This document shows, one piece after another, positions 35,201-42,590 of a stretch of 64,000 bases of DNA. The first letter of the stretch is position 1; every line of letters starts with the position of its first letter. The DNA lies in the NCBI RefSeq assembly GCF_003024155.1, contig NZ_CP028136.1, positions 2,790,001 through 2,854,000 of the forward strand, written 5' to 3'. The translations under genes and the position numbers were made by a program. Origin of the DNA: Christiangramia fulva (GTDB taxonomy: Bacteria > Bacteroidota > Bacteroidia > Flavobacteriales > Flavobacteriaceae). The notes under the pieces were generated by a model that worked only from the letters and a program-made list of their open reading frames with translations, did not search any database and was not told the DNA's origin.

Positions 35201-35509
35201 GCCTACAAAGAACTGGACAATAAGCATCCCCTGTTCTTCCATAGAAGTAGAGTAAACATATTCCACACCTTTGATATTGGAAATGATCTTTTCAAGCGGT
35301 TTTATAGCCCGCGATTCAACTTCAGTCGGACTTGCGCCGGGATATCCTACAAAGATATCGGCCATTGGCACATCTATCTGCGGTTCCTCTTCACGGGGGA
35401 TCAGGAATGAACTGTAAACTCCAATCACCATGAAAACGATCATGAGAAGCACCGTTAGCTTAGAATCTATAAAGCCTTTTGCAATCTTACCTGCTAATCC
35501 TTCTTTCAT
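32285..35509 (-). CDS. RND-family efflux transporter, inner-membrane pump
   Basis: 1,074 residues with the normal two-fold layout: a membrane helix at the N-terminus, a large periplasmic loop, a helix bundle (about 340-550, GIVVDDSIIIAENMHRHF), a second loop and a second bundle (about 880-1060, GIMVRNSVLLIDFINLR). The VDDSI and RNSVLLIDF helices are the proton relay region. It couples proton influx to export of drugs, metals or other toxic compounds. It works with the adaptor upstream and the TolC protein at the head of the operon. Substrate is unknown. Confidence 0.93.
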   Translation of the reverse strand: MKEGLAGKIAKGFIDSKLTVLLMIVFMVIGVYSSFLIPREEEPQIDVPMADIFVGYPGASPTEVESRAIKPLEKIISNIKGVEYVYSTSMEEQGMLIVQFFVGQDIERSYVKLYNELMKNMDKMPPGMTQPLVKTRAIDDVPVLGITLWSKNYDGYQLRQIANELNQEIEKVPDVAVTHKIGGRSRQVRVVLDKEKMAARNVDFLGIAEKIKANNQQMSSGSFNRNDQEFLVSTGTFLESAEDVKNLIIGVQDQQPVYLKQVATVFDGPEIPKEYVSFGYGAASEKSSKFSSEYPAVTISVAKRKGADAMNVSDVILEKVDHLKKNLIPDDVHVEVTRNYGETASHKVSELLMHLIGAIIAVTLVVMLAMGWRGGLVVFLSVPITFALTLLAYYMLDYTLNRITLFALVFVTGIVVDDSIIIAENMHRHFRMKRLPFKQAALYAINEVGNPTILATFTVIASVLPMAFVSGLMGPYMSPMPIGASIAMILSLFVALTITPYLGFIFLREKEKRRDGKVIEKKEPKLEESFIYRLYNRFERPLIENPKKRWIFLGITFLLLIGSIAMFFTESVVVKMLPFDNKNEFQVVVDMPEGTTLERTAVVTKEIGQYLKSRPEIVNYQSYVGTASPITFNGLVRHYDLRNGSNVADIQVNFTSKEDRSDQSHDMVKELRPEIHKIAAKYGANVKLVEVPPGPPVLSTIVAEVYGPDYNKQIEVAGDVKQILNNTENVVDVDWMVEADQKKFEYEIDKEKAMRYGIAPQQIVYTMKTALGDRAITQLYDENATQPVGIVLSLDEKEKSTPSDISNIQIKSQNGQMVAVSDLVSVKEKTQDKSIYRKNQKRVVYVLADMAGKLESPVYAILGMEEKLKKIDLPKGYDMQELYINQPKYEDDYTVKWDGEWQITLEVFRDLGIAFLGVIIIIYILIVGWFQNFKAPIVMMVAIPLSLVGIVLGHWLLGAYFTATSFIGMIALAGIMVRNSVLLIDFINLRLEEGTSLKQAVIEAGAVRTTPILLTAGTVVIGAFVILFDPIFQGLAISLMGGTIASTVLTLLVVPLVYYMIEKKNYTDREKLDK

Positions 35510-35538
35510 TTAAGTATTTTTTAGTGTCTTAATATTTT

Positions 35539-35617
35539 GGGCGTGCCCTTGTGCCACAATGTGGCACTTCGGTCGGGCTTTCGGCGCCGCACGGCGGACT
35601 GCCTCAATCCCTCACGC
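35539..35617 (+). repeat. REP-like palindromic element inside the efflux operon
   Basis: About 80 bases of GC-rich sequence between the adaptor and pump genes. It begins GGGCGTGCCC, contains a perfect hairpin GTGCCACA-A-TGTGGCAC (35551-35567), then GGTCGGGCTTTCGGC and ends CCCTCACGC. It resembles small dispersed repeats seen in Bacteroidota genomes, often with the same start and end. It could tune expression or mRNA stability between the two genes. Confidence 0.6.
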
Positions 35618-35627
35618 ATTTTTTTAT

Positions 35628-36713
35628 TTATTCAATAACCACAGGACTACCATTGGTAATTTTACCATTTGAAGAAGTGATATATGGTTCTTCTGGTTCA
35701 AGACCTGAAAGTATTTCTACCTGGTCGCCAATAGTCCTGCCGGGGCGTATCCACCTCAAAATGGCGGTTCCTTCAGAACTAACCGTATATAATCCCGTAA
35801 GATCACCGCGATAGGTAAGGACGTTTTTTGGGACGAATACAATTTTATTTTTCTGCTCCGGACTTTCCACAGGAAACTGAACAGTAGCGTACATTCCGGA
35901 ACGTAAGCCTTCAGTAGTCTCTTCCAGGCTTATTTTCACCGGATACTGGCCACCGGTATTGCTCGCTGAGCTTCCTACTTCGGTTACCTTGCCCTGTACA
36001 GTCTTGTCAAGAGTTTTAATCAGAACCAGTACGTCAGTTTCCGGTTTAATCTGGGAAATATCGGCTTCAGGGATCATAGCCTTCATCTCGAATTTACCGG
36101 GAGCTTCCATGGCAAGGAGAGGCATTCCGGGATTGGCCATAGCTCCTTCTTCAACAAATTTGTTGGTGATCACCCCACTAAAAGGAGCCCGGATGTTTGC
36201 ATAGGTAAACTGAGACTGGATCTCGTTTTTCATTTGCCTTGCCGCTTCCAGCCTTGCTTTGGCCATCTCATAATTTGCAGACATATCGTCCATTTCTTTT
36301 TGGGAAGCCGAATTTTCTTCAAATAGAGCCTGGTAACGTTCATAATCCTTTTTCGCATTCTTAAATGCGGCCTCGGCCTCAGTGATCCTTGCATTGACCT
36401 GGGCAAGTTTCGCCTGCAGGTCAGTATTATTAATAGAAACCAATAGTTCCCCTTTCTTAACCCTGTCACCAATATTCACGTAAATTTTATGGATGTACCC
36501 CATCATGCGGGTACTCAGTTTTGCATTCTCCACGGCTTCAATTTTTCCGCTGGCAGTGAGAAAGGTGTCCTTTACGGTATCTGGTGTGCTGAGCCTTACT
36601 TTTATAGGGTCGCTTTTAACTTCGCTTGTATGGGTTTCATTCCCACAACTCAGGCTAATACCCGAGATTAAAGCAACTATTAAAAAGTATATTATTTTTT
36701 TCATGGTGTTCAT
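35628..36713 (-). CDS. RND efflux periplasmic adaptor (membrane fusion protein)
   Basis: 361 residues with a lipobox-like start (GISLSC, Cys23). The biotinyl-lipoyl half (LSTRMMGYIHKIYVNIGDRV), a helical hairpin (about 95-170), and the beta-barrel half (IRAPFSGVITNKFVEEGAM) are in the order of the HlyD/AcrA family. It bridges the inner-membrane pump and the outer-membrane channel. It starts 12 bases after the TolC gene. Confidence 0.93.
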   Translation of the reverse strand: MNTMKKIIYFLIVALISGISLSCGNETHTSEVKSDPIKVRLSTPDTVKDTFLTASGKIEAVENAKLSTRMMGYIHKIYVNIGDRVKKGELLVSINNTDLQAKLAQVNARITEAEAAFKNAKKDYERYQALFEENSASQKEMDDMSANYEMAKARLEAARQMKNEIQSQFTYANIRAPFSGVITNKFVEEGAMANPGMPLLAMEAPGKFEMKAMIPEADISQIKPETDVLVLIKTLDKTVQGKVTEVGSSASNTGGQYPVKISLEETTEGLRSGMYATVQFPVESPEQKNKIVFVPKNVLTYRGDLTGLYTVSSEGTAILRWIRPGRTIGDQVEILSGLEPEEPYITSSNGKITNGSPVVIE

Positions 36714-36725
36714 TTTGGTTGTTTT

Positions 36726-38036
36726 TTAGCTTTTTCTTAAAAATTTCAGATATTCCAGTGCATAATTATATTCGTAAACGGTTTGGTAGAATTCAAGCTC
36801 TTTCTGTGATACCATGCTTTCACTCATCAGGAGTTCAGTAGTTTTTTCAAGCCCCTGCTCAAACCGGTTTCTTCTTATGCGCAATGATTCCCTCGACTGT
36901 TCCAGAGCAAGGCTGGTAAGATTTAACTGGTTTTCAGCATCTTTTAAGGCCCTTTTTGCCCTGGCTATTTCCATTTTGCTTTGGTCCACATACTGTTCGT
37001 ATTCCAGCCTAGATTTTTCGGCTTCTGCCTTACTTTTTGCCATCTCACCGAATCTTTTGGTTCCTTTGAGGATATCCCAGCTCAGCGAAACACCGGCTAT
37101 ATATCCGTTAGCACTTCCCTGGAATAGATCATTATCATAGAGTTCATAGCTCCCAAAAGCATTCAGTCGTGGAAGAAAAGAAAGTTTATCTGATAGATGC
37201 ATTTTTTCTCTCGCCTGGACAGCCAGGTACATTGCCTGTATATCGGCCCTGTTTTCTGAAAGCTCGGGAGCTTCTTCGGGAAGAGTGGTTATCGAAAGGG
37301 TATCTGTAGGTTTTAGCAATATTCCCTGCTTCCCGTCCATTAAAAAAGACAGGTAATCAGAAGCGTTATTCACATTGCTTTTGGCATACTGAAGTTTGTT
37401 TTCAACCTCGCCAACTCTAACTCTTACCGCCAGTACATCTGATTTTTGAAGATATCCCTGTTTGAAGCTGTTTTCAGCGAGTTTTAAGTTCTCCCGGGCG
37501 GCTTTTAAGGCATTTTCCAGCACATCAACCGCTTTATATGCGAGTTGTAGCTGCATGTATGCTTTTTCCACTTCCATTTTAATGGCATCTTCTGTGCGCA
37601 GCGACTGAAGTTCTGTGGCCTGCATTTTCTTTTTTGCGGCACTGCGCTGGGTAATTGCATCGAAATTTAAGAGCGGTTGCTCTACTTCAATTTTTGTAGC
37701 AAAATTATTTACGCGATCGGGATTATTAAGCAAATCAGGATTAAAATCGCTTTGTACGATACTTTCCTGATTAAGTTTAAATCCAAAAGCCATAAGCGGA
37801 TTGGTGGTGGTCATCGCGGTATGCGAGACACTTATATTGGGGAGAAATACAGCATTGGTTTGGTGATAATCGGCTTTTGCTGCCAGAAATTCCTGTTTTG
37901 TGATATTTAATTTTCTGTTTTTTTCCATCACCTGCTCCAATACCTGTTCTTTTTTTACAGGAAGTACCTGCTGAGCCTGAAAGAACCAGGTAAAAAGAAG
38001 TGCCGGAATTACCAGAAAGGGGTTTATGTGTCTCAT
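36726..38036 (-). CDS. TolC-family outer-membrane efflux protein
   Basis: 436 residues with a signal peptide (about 1-22, TWFFQAQQ). Two repeats of long helices and beta-strands follow the TolC pattern, with LKLAENSFKQGYLQKSDVLA and LRIRRNRFEQGLEKTTELL as the paired repeat cores. It forms the outer-membrane exit duct. It is the first gene of the five-gene pump operon, and two palindromic sites lie in front of it. Confidence 0.93.
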   Translation of the reverse strand: MRHINPFLVIPALLFTWFFQAQQVLPVKKEQVLEQVMEKNRKLNITKQEFLAAKADYHQTNAVFLPNISVSHTAMTTTNPLMAFGFKLNQESIVQSDFNPDLLNNPDRVNNFATKIEVEQPLLNFDAITQRSAAKKKMQATELQSLRTEDAIKMEVEKAYMQLQLAYKAVDVLENALKAARENLKLAENSFKQGYLQKSDVLAVRVRVGEVENKLQYAKSNVNNASDYLSFLMDGKQGILLKPTDTLSITTLPEEAPELSENRADIQAMYLAVQAREKMHLSDKLSFLPRLNAFGSYELYDNDLFQGSANGYIAGVSLSWDILKGTKRFGEMAKSKAEAEKSRLEYEQYVDQSKMEIARAKRALKDAENQLNLTSLALEQSRESLRIRRNRFEQGLEKTTELLMSESMVSQKELEFYQTVYEYNYALEYLKFLRKS

Positions 38037-38058
38037 ACTTTTCCGAATTAATTTTGGG

Positions 38059-38066
38059 CAAAAATA
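38059..38066 (-). promoter_or_regulatory. -7 promoter element of the efflux operon
   Basis: On the minus strand this reads TATTTTTG, an exact TAnnTTTG, 23 bases upstream of the TolC ATG. No clear -33 TTG is present, and the operator sits in the -33 area instead, which fits an activated or repressed promoter. Confidence 0.55.
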
Positions 38067-38088
38067 GATTCAGAAAGCGCCGTACACA

Positions 38089-38124
38089 GTAACCTTTGTT
38101 ACCAAGCCATGTAACCTTTGTTAC
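38089..38124 (-). promoter_or_regulatory. Double palindromic operator of the efflux operon
   Basis: The 14-base palindrome GTAACCTTTGTTAC occurs twice, exactly, at 38089-38102 and 38111-38124, with 22 bases between equal points (two helical turns). It lies just upstream of the -7 element. This suits two dimers of a TetR- or MerR-type regulator bound on one face of the DNA. The regulator gene is not in the window. Confidence 0.7.
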
Positions 38125-38281
38125 AAAGTTTCTACTAAAATTTGCTGAAGGTTTACAATATGGGAAGCTTGAAATTCTTTATGAGATAAACTCCGATGTT
38201 TTTTAAGTTACATTCAACAAATGTAAAAGTTATGATTTGTTGCGTTAATTTATTGAACTCAGGTCTCACGATATTAATGCT
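38125..38281. other. Spacer between efflux operon promoter and cassette array
   Basis: 157 bases with no recognised gene or site. It marks the distal edge of the cassette array (the end away from the presumed integrase). Confidence 0.4.
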
Positions 38282-38414
38282 GGCTAACGGTCTAGGTTAA
38301 CACAAGTTGCGGGAGTAGGGAATATGGATTTGTCGGCTTACCGATTAAGTTAATTGGTCTCTAAAATAACAATTTTCACACTTTACCGGCTATTTGCCTT
38401 AACCGATGTTGCCA
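38282..38414 (-). repeat. attC-like site 1
   Basis: Distal end of the array. R boxes GGCTAAC and GTTGCCA; the left box fits the canonical RYYYAAC exactly. Inner arms around GGTTAAC and TTAACC pair. Confidence 0.75.
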
Positions 38415-38422
38415 ACTGGCTG

Positions 38423-38740
38423 CTATTTTGATCTTTTTATTTTTATTGGATGCTGTTGAGTATCAAAAATATCTACAATTTCAACCTGATTTTTCTCTTT
38501 ATTTATCCAATATATAATCTTGTAACTTTGATGAACTAAATAGCGAAATTCTTGTTTCCTTTCAGACAATAATTCTTCTATTTGTCCAATTTCTGGTTGT
38601 TTTTTTAGTCGGCGAGTTTCTTTGACTATTTTCTGAGTTTCTTTTCTAGCAACTCTAAGGCTAGCATTCTCTTTTAAATATTTGAAATTTTCTCGAACTT
38701 CGTTTTTTGCGAAGTCGGTCCAATAAATTTTTACCTCCAT
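38423..38740 (-). CDS. RelE/ParE-type toxin (cassette 1)
   Basis: 105 residues of the RelE/ParE fold: an N-terminal strand MEVKIYWTDFAKNEV, two helices, then FRYLVHQSYKIIYWINKE and VEIVDIFDTQQHP. The KIIYWI and VEIVDIFDTQQHP strands are typical of ParE toxins acting on gyrase or RNA. Its start overlaps the antitoxin gene by 10 bases. It is very similar to the toxin of cassette 2. The stop lies 9 bases from the attC-like site. Confidence 0.88.
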   Translation of the reverse strand: MEVKIYWTDFAKNEVRENFKYLKENASLRVARKETQKIVKETRRLKKQPEIGQIEELLSERKQEFRYLVHQSYKIIYWINKEKNQVEIVDIFDTQQHPIKIKRSK

Positions 38741-38973
38741 TTTTCAATTTCAGCCATTAAATCATTAACCTCAGTTAATTTTCCTTCTTTCGAATCTTTC
38801 ATTGATTTATCGATTCGTTTATTGAACTCTTTTTTACTCATTGGCTGAATCTCTCTATTCCCGGATAATTTTTTCTCTTTCTTTAAAACTTTTTCAAGTC
38901 TGGTAATTGCTTCCTCACTTTGAAGTTTTAAAAATTCCTGAATGAATTCTATTTTTCTGGCTTCTATATCCAT
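38731..38973 (-). CDS. Antitoxin of ParE-type module (cassette 1)
   Basis: 80 residues, helical, starting MDIEARKIEFIQEFLKLQSE. It has close similarity to the product of 39511-39744. It precedes and overlaps the toxin gene, the usual antitoxin-first order. It should bind and neutralise the toxin and repress the operon. The DNA-binding type is not recognised. Confidence 0.82.
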   Translation of the reverse strand: MDIEARKIEFIQEFLKLQSEEAITRLEKVLKKEKKLSGNREIQPMSKKEFNKRIDKSMKDSKEGKLTEVNDLMAEIEKWR

Positions 38974-39046
38974 TTTCAGCTTTTTATCAAAAATACGAAT
39001 TCTAATTTAATCCTTTTATTCTTAATCGGAGTTTTCTGGAGCTTGT

Positions 39047-39183
39047 TGCCAACGGTTTGCGGTTAACGACAAGTGCCACGGAGTTATAAAAGCAAATCTG
39101 TCGGCTTAACGCTCTGGTTTGTTATGGAAACTAATTTAATTCTTTTTTGTAGAACCCGGCATTTGCGATAACCGCTGTTGGCA
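39047..39183 (-). repeat. attC-like site 2
   Basis: R boxes TGCCAAC and GTTGGCA. Arms GCGGTTAACGACAAGTGCC and GGCATTTGCGATAACCGC pair with one unpaired A, like the extrahelical bases of attC. Confidence 0.8.
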
Positions 39184-39193
39184 ACTGGCTGGT

Positions 39194-39511
39194 TTACTTC
39201 GACCTTTCTATTTTTGTTGGATTTTGCCGTGTATCAAAAACATCAGCAATTTTGATAAAACCATCCTCTGGATGAACAGAATAAATAATTTTATAGTTTT
39301 TAAAAATCAAATATCTGTAAGATATTTTTCTTTCTTTTAGAAGTTCCTCAATTTGTCCAATTTTTGGATTGTCCATTAATCTATTTGGCTCTTCTAGTAA
39401 ATTTTTAAGTAATTTCTTCGCAACCCTGGGACTAGCATTTTCTAAATAATATTCAAAAATCTCATCAAGTTGCTTTTCTGCAAATTTTGACCAAATTATT
39501 TCTAATTTCAT
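39194..39511 (-). CDS. RelE/ParE-type toxin (cassette 2)
   Basis: 105 residues, a clear homologue of the cassette 1 toxin: ENASPRVAKKLLKNLLEEPN, IGQIEELLKERKISYRYLIF and KIADVFDTRQNPTKIERSK. It overlaps the antitoxin stop by one base. The two related modules share one array but have diverged widely, so they are not recent duplicates. Confidence 0.88.
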   Translation of the reverse strand: MKLEIIWSKFAEKQLDEIFEYYLENASPRVAKKLLKNLLEEPNRLMDNPKIGQIEELLKERKISYRYLIFKNYKIIYSVHPEDGFIKIADVFDTRQNPTKIERSK

Positions 39512-39744
39512 TATTTATATTTAGATAATAATTCCGAAGTCTTCTTGAAACGATTATTTTTAAAATCTTTTTCTGATTGGTCAATTCTTTGATTTAGTTC
39601 CTCTTTTGTCATAGGTTTGAAGTCTTTTCCAATGACATTTTTCTTCTCTTTCTTTAATAGTTTTTCCAAACGAGAAACAGCTTCTTCACTTTGAAGTTTT
39701 AAAAACTCTTGTACAAATTCTATTTTTCTTGATTGTAAATCCAT
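39511..39744 (-). CDS. Antitoxin of ParE-type module (cassette 2)
   Basis: 77 residues from ATG 39744 (MDLQSRKIEFVQEFLKLQSE). A longer frame reaching 39780 adds 12 residues not shared with its cassette 1 relative, so I use the inner start. It is helical, with a charged tail, and is the first gene of a toxin-antitoxin pair. Confidence 0.82.
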   Translation of the reverse strand: MDLQSRKIEFVQEFLKLQSEEAVSRLEKLLKKEKKNVIGKDFKPMTKEELNQRIDQSEKDFKNNRFKKTSELLSKYK

Positions 39745-39820
39745 AGCGATCAGCTTTTGATCAAAAATACGAATTCTCAATTAATCCTAGAAGAATGTTG
39801 TGACTTTTTGACCAGCTTGT

Positions 39821-39953
39821 TGCCAACGGTTTCGGTTACCGCAAGTTGGCGGAGTAGGGAAGCGGAGTTGTCGGTTTATTAGTTTTCTTTCCTGGTTTCT
39901 AAAATTACACTTTTTCGACTAAACCCATTATTTGCGATGAGCCGTTGTTAGGT
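39821..39953 (-). repeat. attC-like site 3
   Basis: R boxes TGCCAAC and GTTAGGT. GTTAGGT fits the canonical GTTRRRY, and its complement ACCTAAC closes the same cassette at 40565. Confidence 0.82.
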
Positions 39954-39961
39954 GTAGTTTT

Positions 39962-40262
39962 TTATTCTCGAATCCTTCTTTTTAAATCCATACTTCCGTG
40001 TAATATTCTTGTGATTTCAATCTCATCTATAGAAATCTCGCGATAAAATATAATATGTTTTTTTACTCTTAATCCGAGTAATCCAGAAGTAATTCCTTCA
40101 TAGTTTTTTCCCAAGAATGATTTTTGAGTTATTTCCTCAAAACTTTCAATCAGATTTTGATAATACATGTCAGCTTGTTGTTCTGACCATTTTTCTAGTG
40201 TATAATCCCAAATATTAGCTAAATCAGCGACTGCCTTTTTTGGTTAAATAGTATTTAGCCAT
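39962..40262 (-). pseudogene. ParE toxin with a frameshift (cassette 3)
   Basis: From ATG 40262, which overlaps the ParD stop by eight bases, the frame gives MAKYYLTKKGSR and then stops. One base further the sequence reads AVADLANIWDYTLEKWSEQQ and continues to a normal ParE end (RILHGSMDLKRRIRE). The total length of 301 bases fits a 99-residue ParE plus one inserted base in the A/G run near 40234-40241. The toxin should be inactive unless a +1 shift or a sequencing error is involved. Confidence 0.82.
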
Positions 40263-40506
40263 TCAGTCGTTTATTTGATTTTAAAGATTCAAGATGTTTT
40301 TTTGGATCAAAATTGTAATCAATTCCACTATCAATTCCTTCTTGAATTGCATTTTTCAATGCAGCAATTTTACTTTCTTCTTCTTCTAATAATCTTAATC
40401 CAGCGCGAATGACTTCGCTAACATTTTTGTATCTGCCTTCATTTATTCTACTTCTAACAAATTGGTCAAAGTAATCACCTAATGATATGGACGTGTTTTT
40501 ATTCAT
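40255..40506 (-). CDS. parD: ParD-type antitoxin (cassette 3)
   Basis: 83 residues. SISLGDYFDQFVRSRINEGR and NVSEVIRAGLRLLEEEESK form the ribbon-helix-helix and following helix of ParD; the C-terminal part FDPKKHLESLKSNKRL is the toxin-binding tail. It is intact although its partner toxin carries a frameshift. Confidence 0.9.
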   Translation of the reverse strand: MNKNTSISLGDYFDQFVRSRINEGRYKNVSEVIRAGLRLLEEEESKIAALKNAIQEGIDSGIDYNFDPKKHLESLKSNKRLNG

Positions 40507-40564
40507 TTTTCATCTTTTTTCAAATATACCCAAAATTGGTAACTTTCACAAGTTGAAAAATTAC

Positions 40565-40695
40565 ACCTAACGTCTCGTATAAAAACAGTGCGGCGATTGC
40601 CGGCGTTGATTTTCCGCAGGAAAATCAGACGCAGCAAGTACGCACAGACTTTCGATTCGACTCTAAGATAGCATTGTTTTTATACATTGTTGTGC
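40565..40695 (-). repeat. attC-like site 4 (divergent type)
   Basis: R boxes ACCTAAC and GTTGTGC match the pattern, but the interior is different from all other copies: arms CGTATAAAAACAGTGC and GCATTGTTTTTATAC. It is thus a second attC lineage in the array. Confidence 0.7.
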
Positions 40696-40726
40696 AATGT
40701 TTTTCTCTTTAGGGTTTAAACCAGAA

Positions 40727-40888
40727 TCAGATTAAAATGAGAGTCAGCGTGAGCCCGAGAATCAGAAATCCGATTATTGCATCGGGCAGTTCATTTTCAG
40801 GGTGTTTTTTGTAATTAAAAATCTGTTTAAAAGTCAAAGTCCGCCTTTTTGATCCCAACGACTTCAACTTCTCAATTGAAAATCTAAA
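40727..40888 (-). pseudogene. Tail of a cassette membrane-protein gene broken by the IS3 element (cassette 4)
   Basis: A minus frame is open from the left end of the IS to a TGA at 40727-40729, with no start left. It reads KRRTLTFKQIFNYKKHPENE and then LPDAIIGFLILGLTLTLILI, so the protein ended with a membrane helix. The N-terminal part is not on the other side of the IS, which has a different cassette's sequence. Confidence 0.6.
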
Positions 40889-40948
40889 TGTAAGCTTCCC
40901 TTAAAACCGAACTGTTTAAAAGTAGAATAATTCTTAATTTTAAACAGT

Positions 40949-41215
40949 ATGAAAAAAAGTAAATTTTCCCCTCAAAAGATCTCTAAGATTCTCAAAGAAT
41001 TCGATAACGGTAAAACCGCTGCTGAGATCAGCCGTGAATACGGAATCAGCACAGCTGCTTTTTACAAGTGGCGTGAGCGTTATAGTGGTATGAACGGTAA
41101 AGAACTAAAGCGCCTAAAGGAACTCGAAGAAGAGAACCGACGGCTCAAGCAAATGTATGCTACCCTTTCTCTGGATCATGAGATGGCCAAAGAGATCATC
41201 GAAAAAAAGCTCTAA
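40949..41215 (+). CDS. IS3-family transposase OrfA (copy 1)
   Basis: 88 residues: a helix-turn-helix ([20 protein letters not shown]) and a leucine-zipper-like helix to the end. The 3' end has the slippery heptamer A-AAA-AAG (41203-41209), the usual site for programmed -1 frameshifting that joins OrfA to OrfB. Confidence 0.92.
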   Translation: MKKSKFSPQKISKILKEFDNGKTAAEISREYGISTAAFYKWRERYSGMNGKELKRLKELEEENRRLKQMYATLSLDHEMAKEIIEKKL

Positions 41216-41289
41216 AGCCTTGCCGTAAGAGAACTATAGCTAAAGAACTTGCTCATTACGGTATAAGCAGGGCGTGCCGTGTTTTAAAG

Positions 41290-42081
41290 ATGAGCAAGAG
41301 TGTGTTTTATTATATTCCGCTGCCTAAAGATGATAAGCCTATAGAAGAAGCCTTACAGGAAAAGGCAGAGAAATATAGTGAGGAAGGCTTCTGGATGGCC
41401 TATGATCGATTGCGTAAAGAAGGGAAGCCATGGAATCATAAAAGAGTGTATCGTGTATATAAGAACCTTGGTTTAAGCCTAAGGCGTAAAGTAAAAAAAA
41501 GACTACCAGCAAGAGTAAAAGAACCCCTAGAAGTGCCAGAGATGCTCAATCATACCTGGAGCATGGATTTTGTAACAGATGTCCTGGATAATAAAAGAAG
41601 GTTTAGAGCCTTTACCATTATTGATGATTACAACCGGGAAGCACTTCATATAGAAGTTGATTTTTCCTTGCCTAGTAATAGAGTAATTTGGGTGTTAAAC
41701 CATTTAATTAACCGAAGAACCAAACCTCAGAAGATAAGAATGGATAATGGTCCTGAATTTATTGCTAAAATAGCTTCAGAATGGAGTCAAATGCATGGAA
41801 TTGATTTCCAGTATATCCAGCCAGGAAAACCTACACAGAATGCTTTTATTGAACGATTCAATGGAACTTATAGAAGAGGAGTTTTAAATAAATATATTTT
41901 TGATGATCTTGATCAGGTACGGGAACAAACCCAAGTCTGGATGGATGATTACAACAATCAAAGGCCTCATGATGCATTAGGAAAAATGGCACCAATAGAA
42001 TATGCAAAAATTAATACGCTATTAGAAACTACAAATAAAACTAAAAACAATAATTTTATAACATCAAGCAGTTCTAATTAG
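41290..42081 (+). CDS. IS3-family transposase OrfB (copy 1)
   Basis: 263 residues from the first ATG; the frame is open up to the slippery site at 41203-41209, so the real product is probably the OrfAB fusion made by a -1 shift. The DDE core is visible: [11 protein letters not shown] (first Asp), MDNGPEF (second Asp) and [12 protein letters not shown] (Glu). [10 protein letters not shown] is the usual end motif. Confidence 0.93.
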   Translation: MSKSVFYYIPLPKDDKPIEEALQEKAEKYSEEGFWMAYDRLRKEGKPWNHKRVYRVYKNLGLSLRRKVKKRLPARVKEPLEVPEMLNHTWSMDFVTDVLDNKRRFRAFTIIDDYNREALHIEVDFSLPSNRVIWVLNHLINRRTKPQKIRMDNGPEFIAKIASEWSQMHGIDFQYIQPGKPTQNAFIERFNGTYRRGVLNKYIFDDLDQVREQTQVWMDDYNNQRPHDALGKMAPIEYAKINTLLETTNKTKNNNFITSSSSN

Positions 42082-42093
42082 GGGAAGCTTACA

Positions 42094-42446
42094 AGTGTTG
42101 CGGAAAGGGCATTTGAAATTTTTGAATTTTAGCAGCAATAAAATCCATTTTTCTTCTTTCCTGGATCTTTCAATTGAACTTTTTTAAGAACGTTCTTTTG
42201 AGCGGAATTTTGTTGTTCAGTAAAGGTAGAAATTGGAGGATTTTTAATCCATTTTTCTAAATCTTGAAAATCTCTGTATTTAAAGGCTTTTTTGAAAATT
42301 CTATTTCAGCAGGATTTTTCAGTTGAACTTTTTTCCGAACATTCAGTTTACCAAAGAGCTTTCAGATTTATGGAATTTCACCTGACAGGAAAATGAGGAC
42401 TTTCTGCTCCAACTTGATCTTTCTGTTTTCCGGTCGGCGCAATTTT
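42094..42446. repeat. Non-coding cassette family A, partial copy (cassette 5 distal part)
   Basis: No gene is seen. The sequence starts inside the family A unit (GTGTTGCGGAAAGGGC) right after the IS3 end and then follows the other copies at 49868, 54047, 57388 and 57911 (for example CAGGATTTTTCAGTTGAAC and TTTCAGATTTATNGAATTTC). Its first 70 or so bases and its own left attC are missing, replaced by the IS. Confidence 0.7.
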
Positions 42447-42580
42447 TTGTAACGGTTTGCGGTTATCGCAAGTTGCGGGAGTAGGGATTCGGACTTGTCG
42501 GATTAACACTTTTCATTCCTGGTTTCTAAAATTACACTTTTTCTATAATACCCGGAATTTGAGATGAACCGCTGTTGTAC
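42447..42580 (-). repeat. attC-like site 5
   Basis: R boxes TTGTAAC and GTTGTAC. Arms GCGGTTATCGCAAGTTGCGG and its imperfect partner before GAACCGC. The next cassette ends GCGTACAAC, complementary to GTTGTACGC here. Confidence 0.8.
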
Positions 42581-42590
42581 GCTGCCCGCT

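Larger units (their letters stand above)
40889..42093 (+). mobile_element. IS3-family insertion sequence, copy 1 (complete)
   Basis: Inverted ends TGTAAGCTTCCC (40889) and GGGAAGCTTACA (to 42093) bound an orfA-orfB pair. Length is 1,205 bp. The bases next to the two ends differ, and the flanks belong to different cassettes, so no target duplication is seen. Copy 2 at 60840 is identical as far as it goes. Confidence 0.92.
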
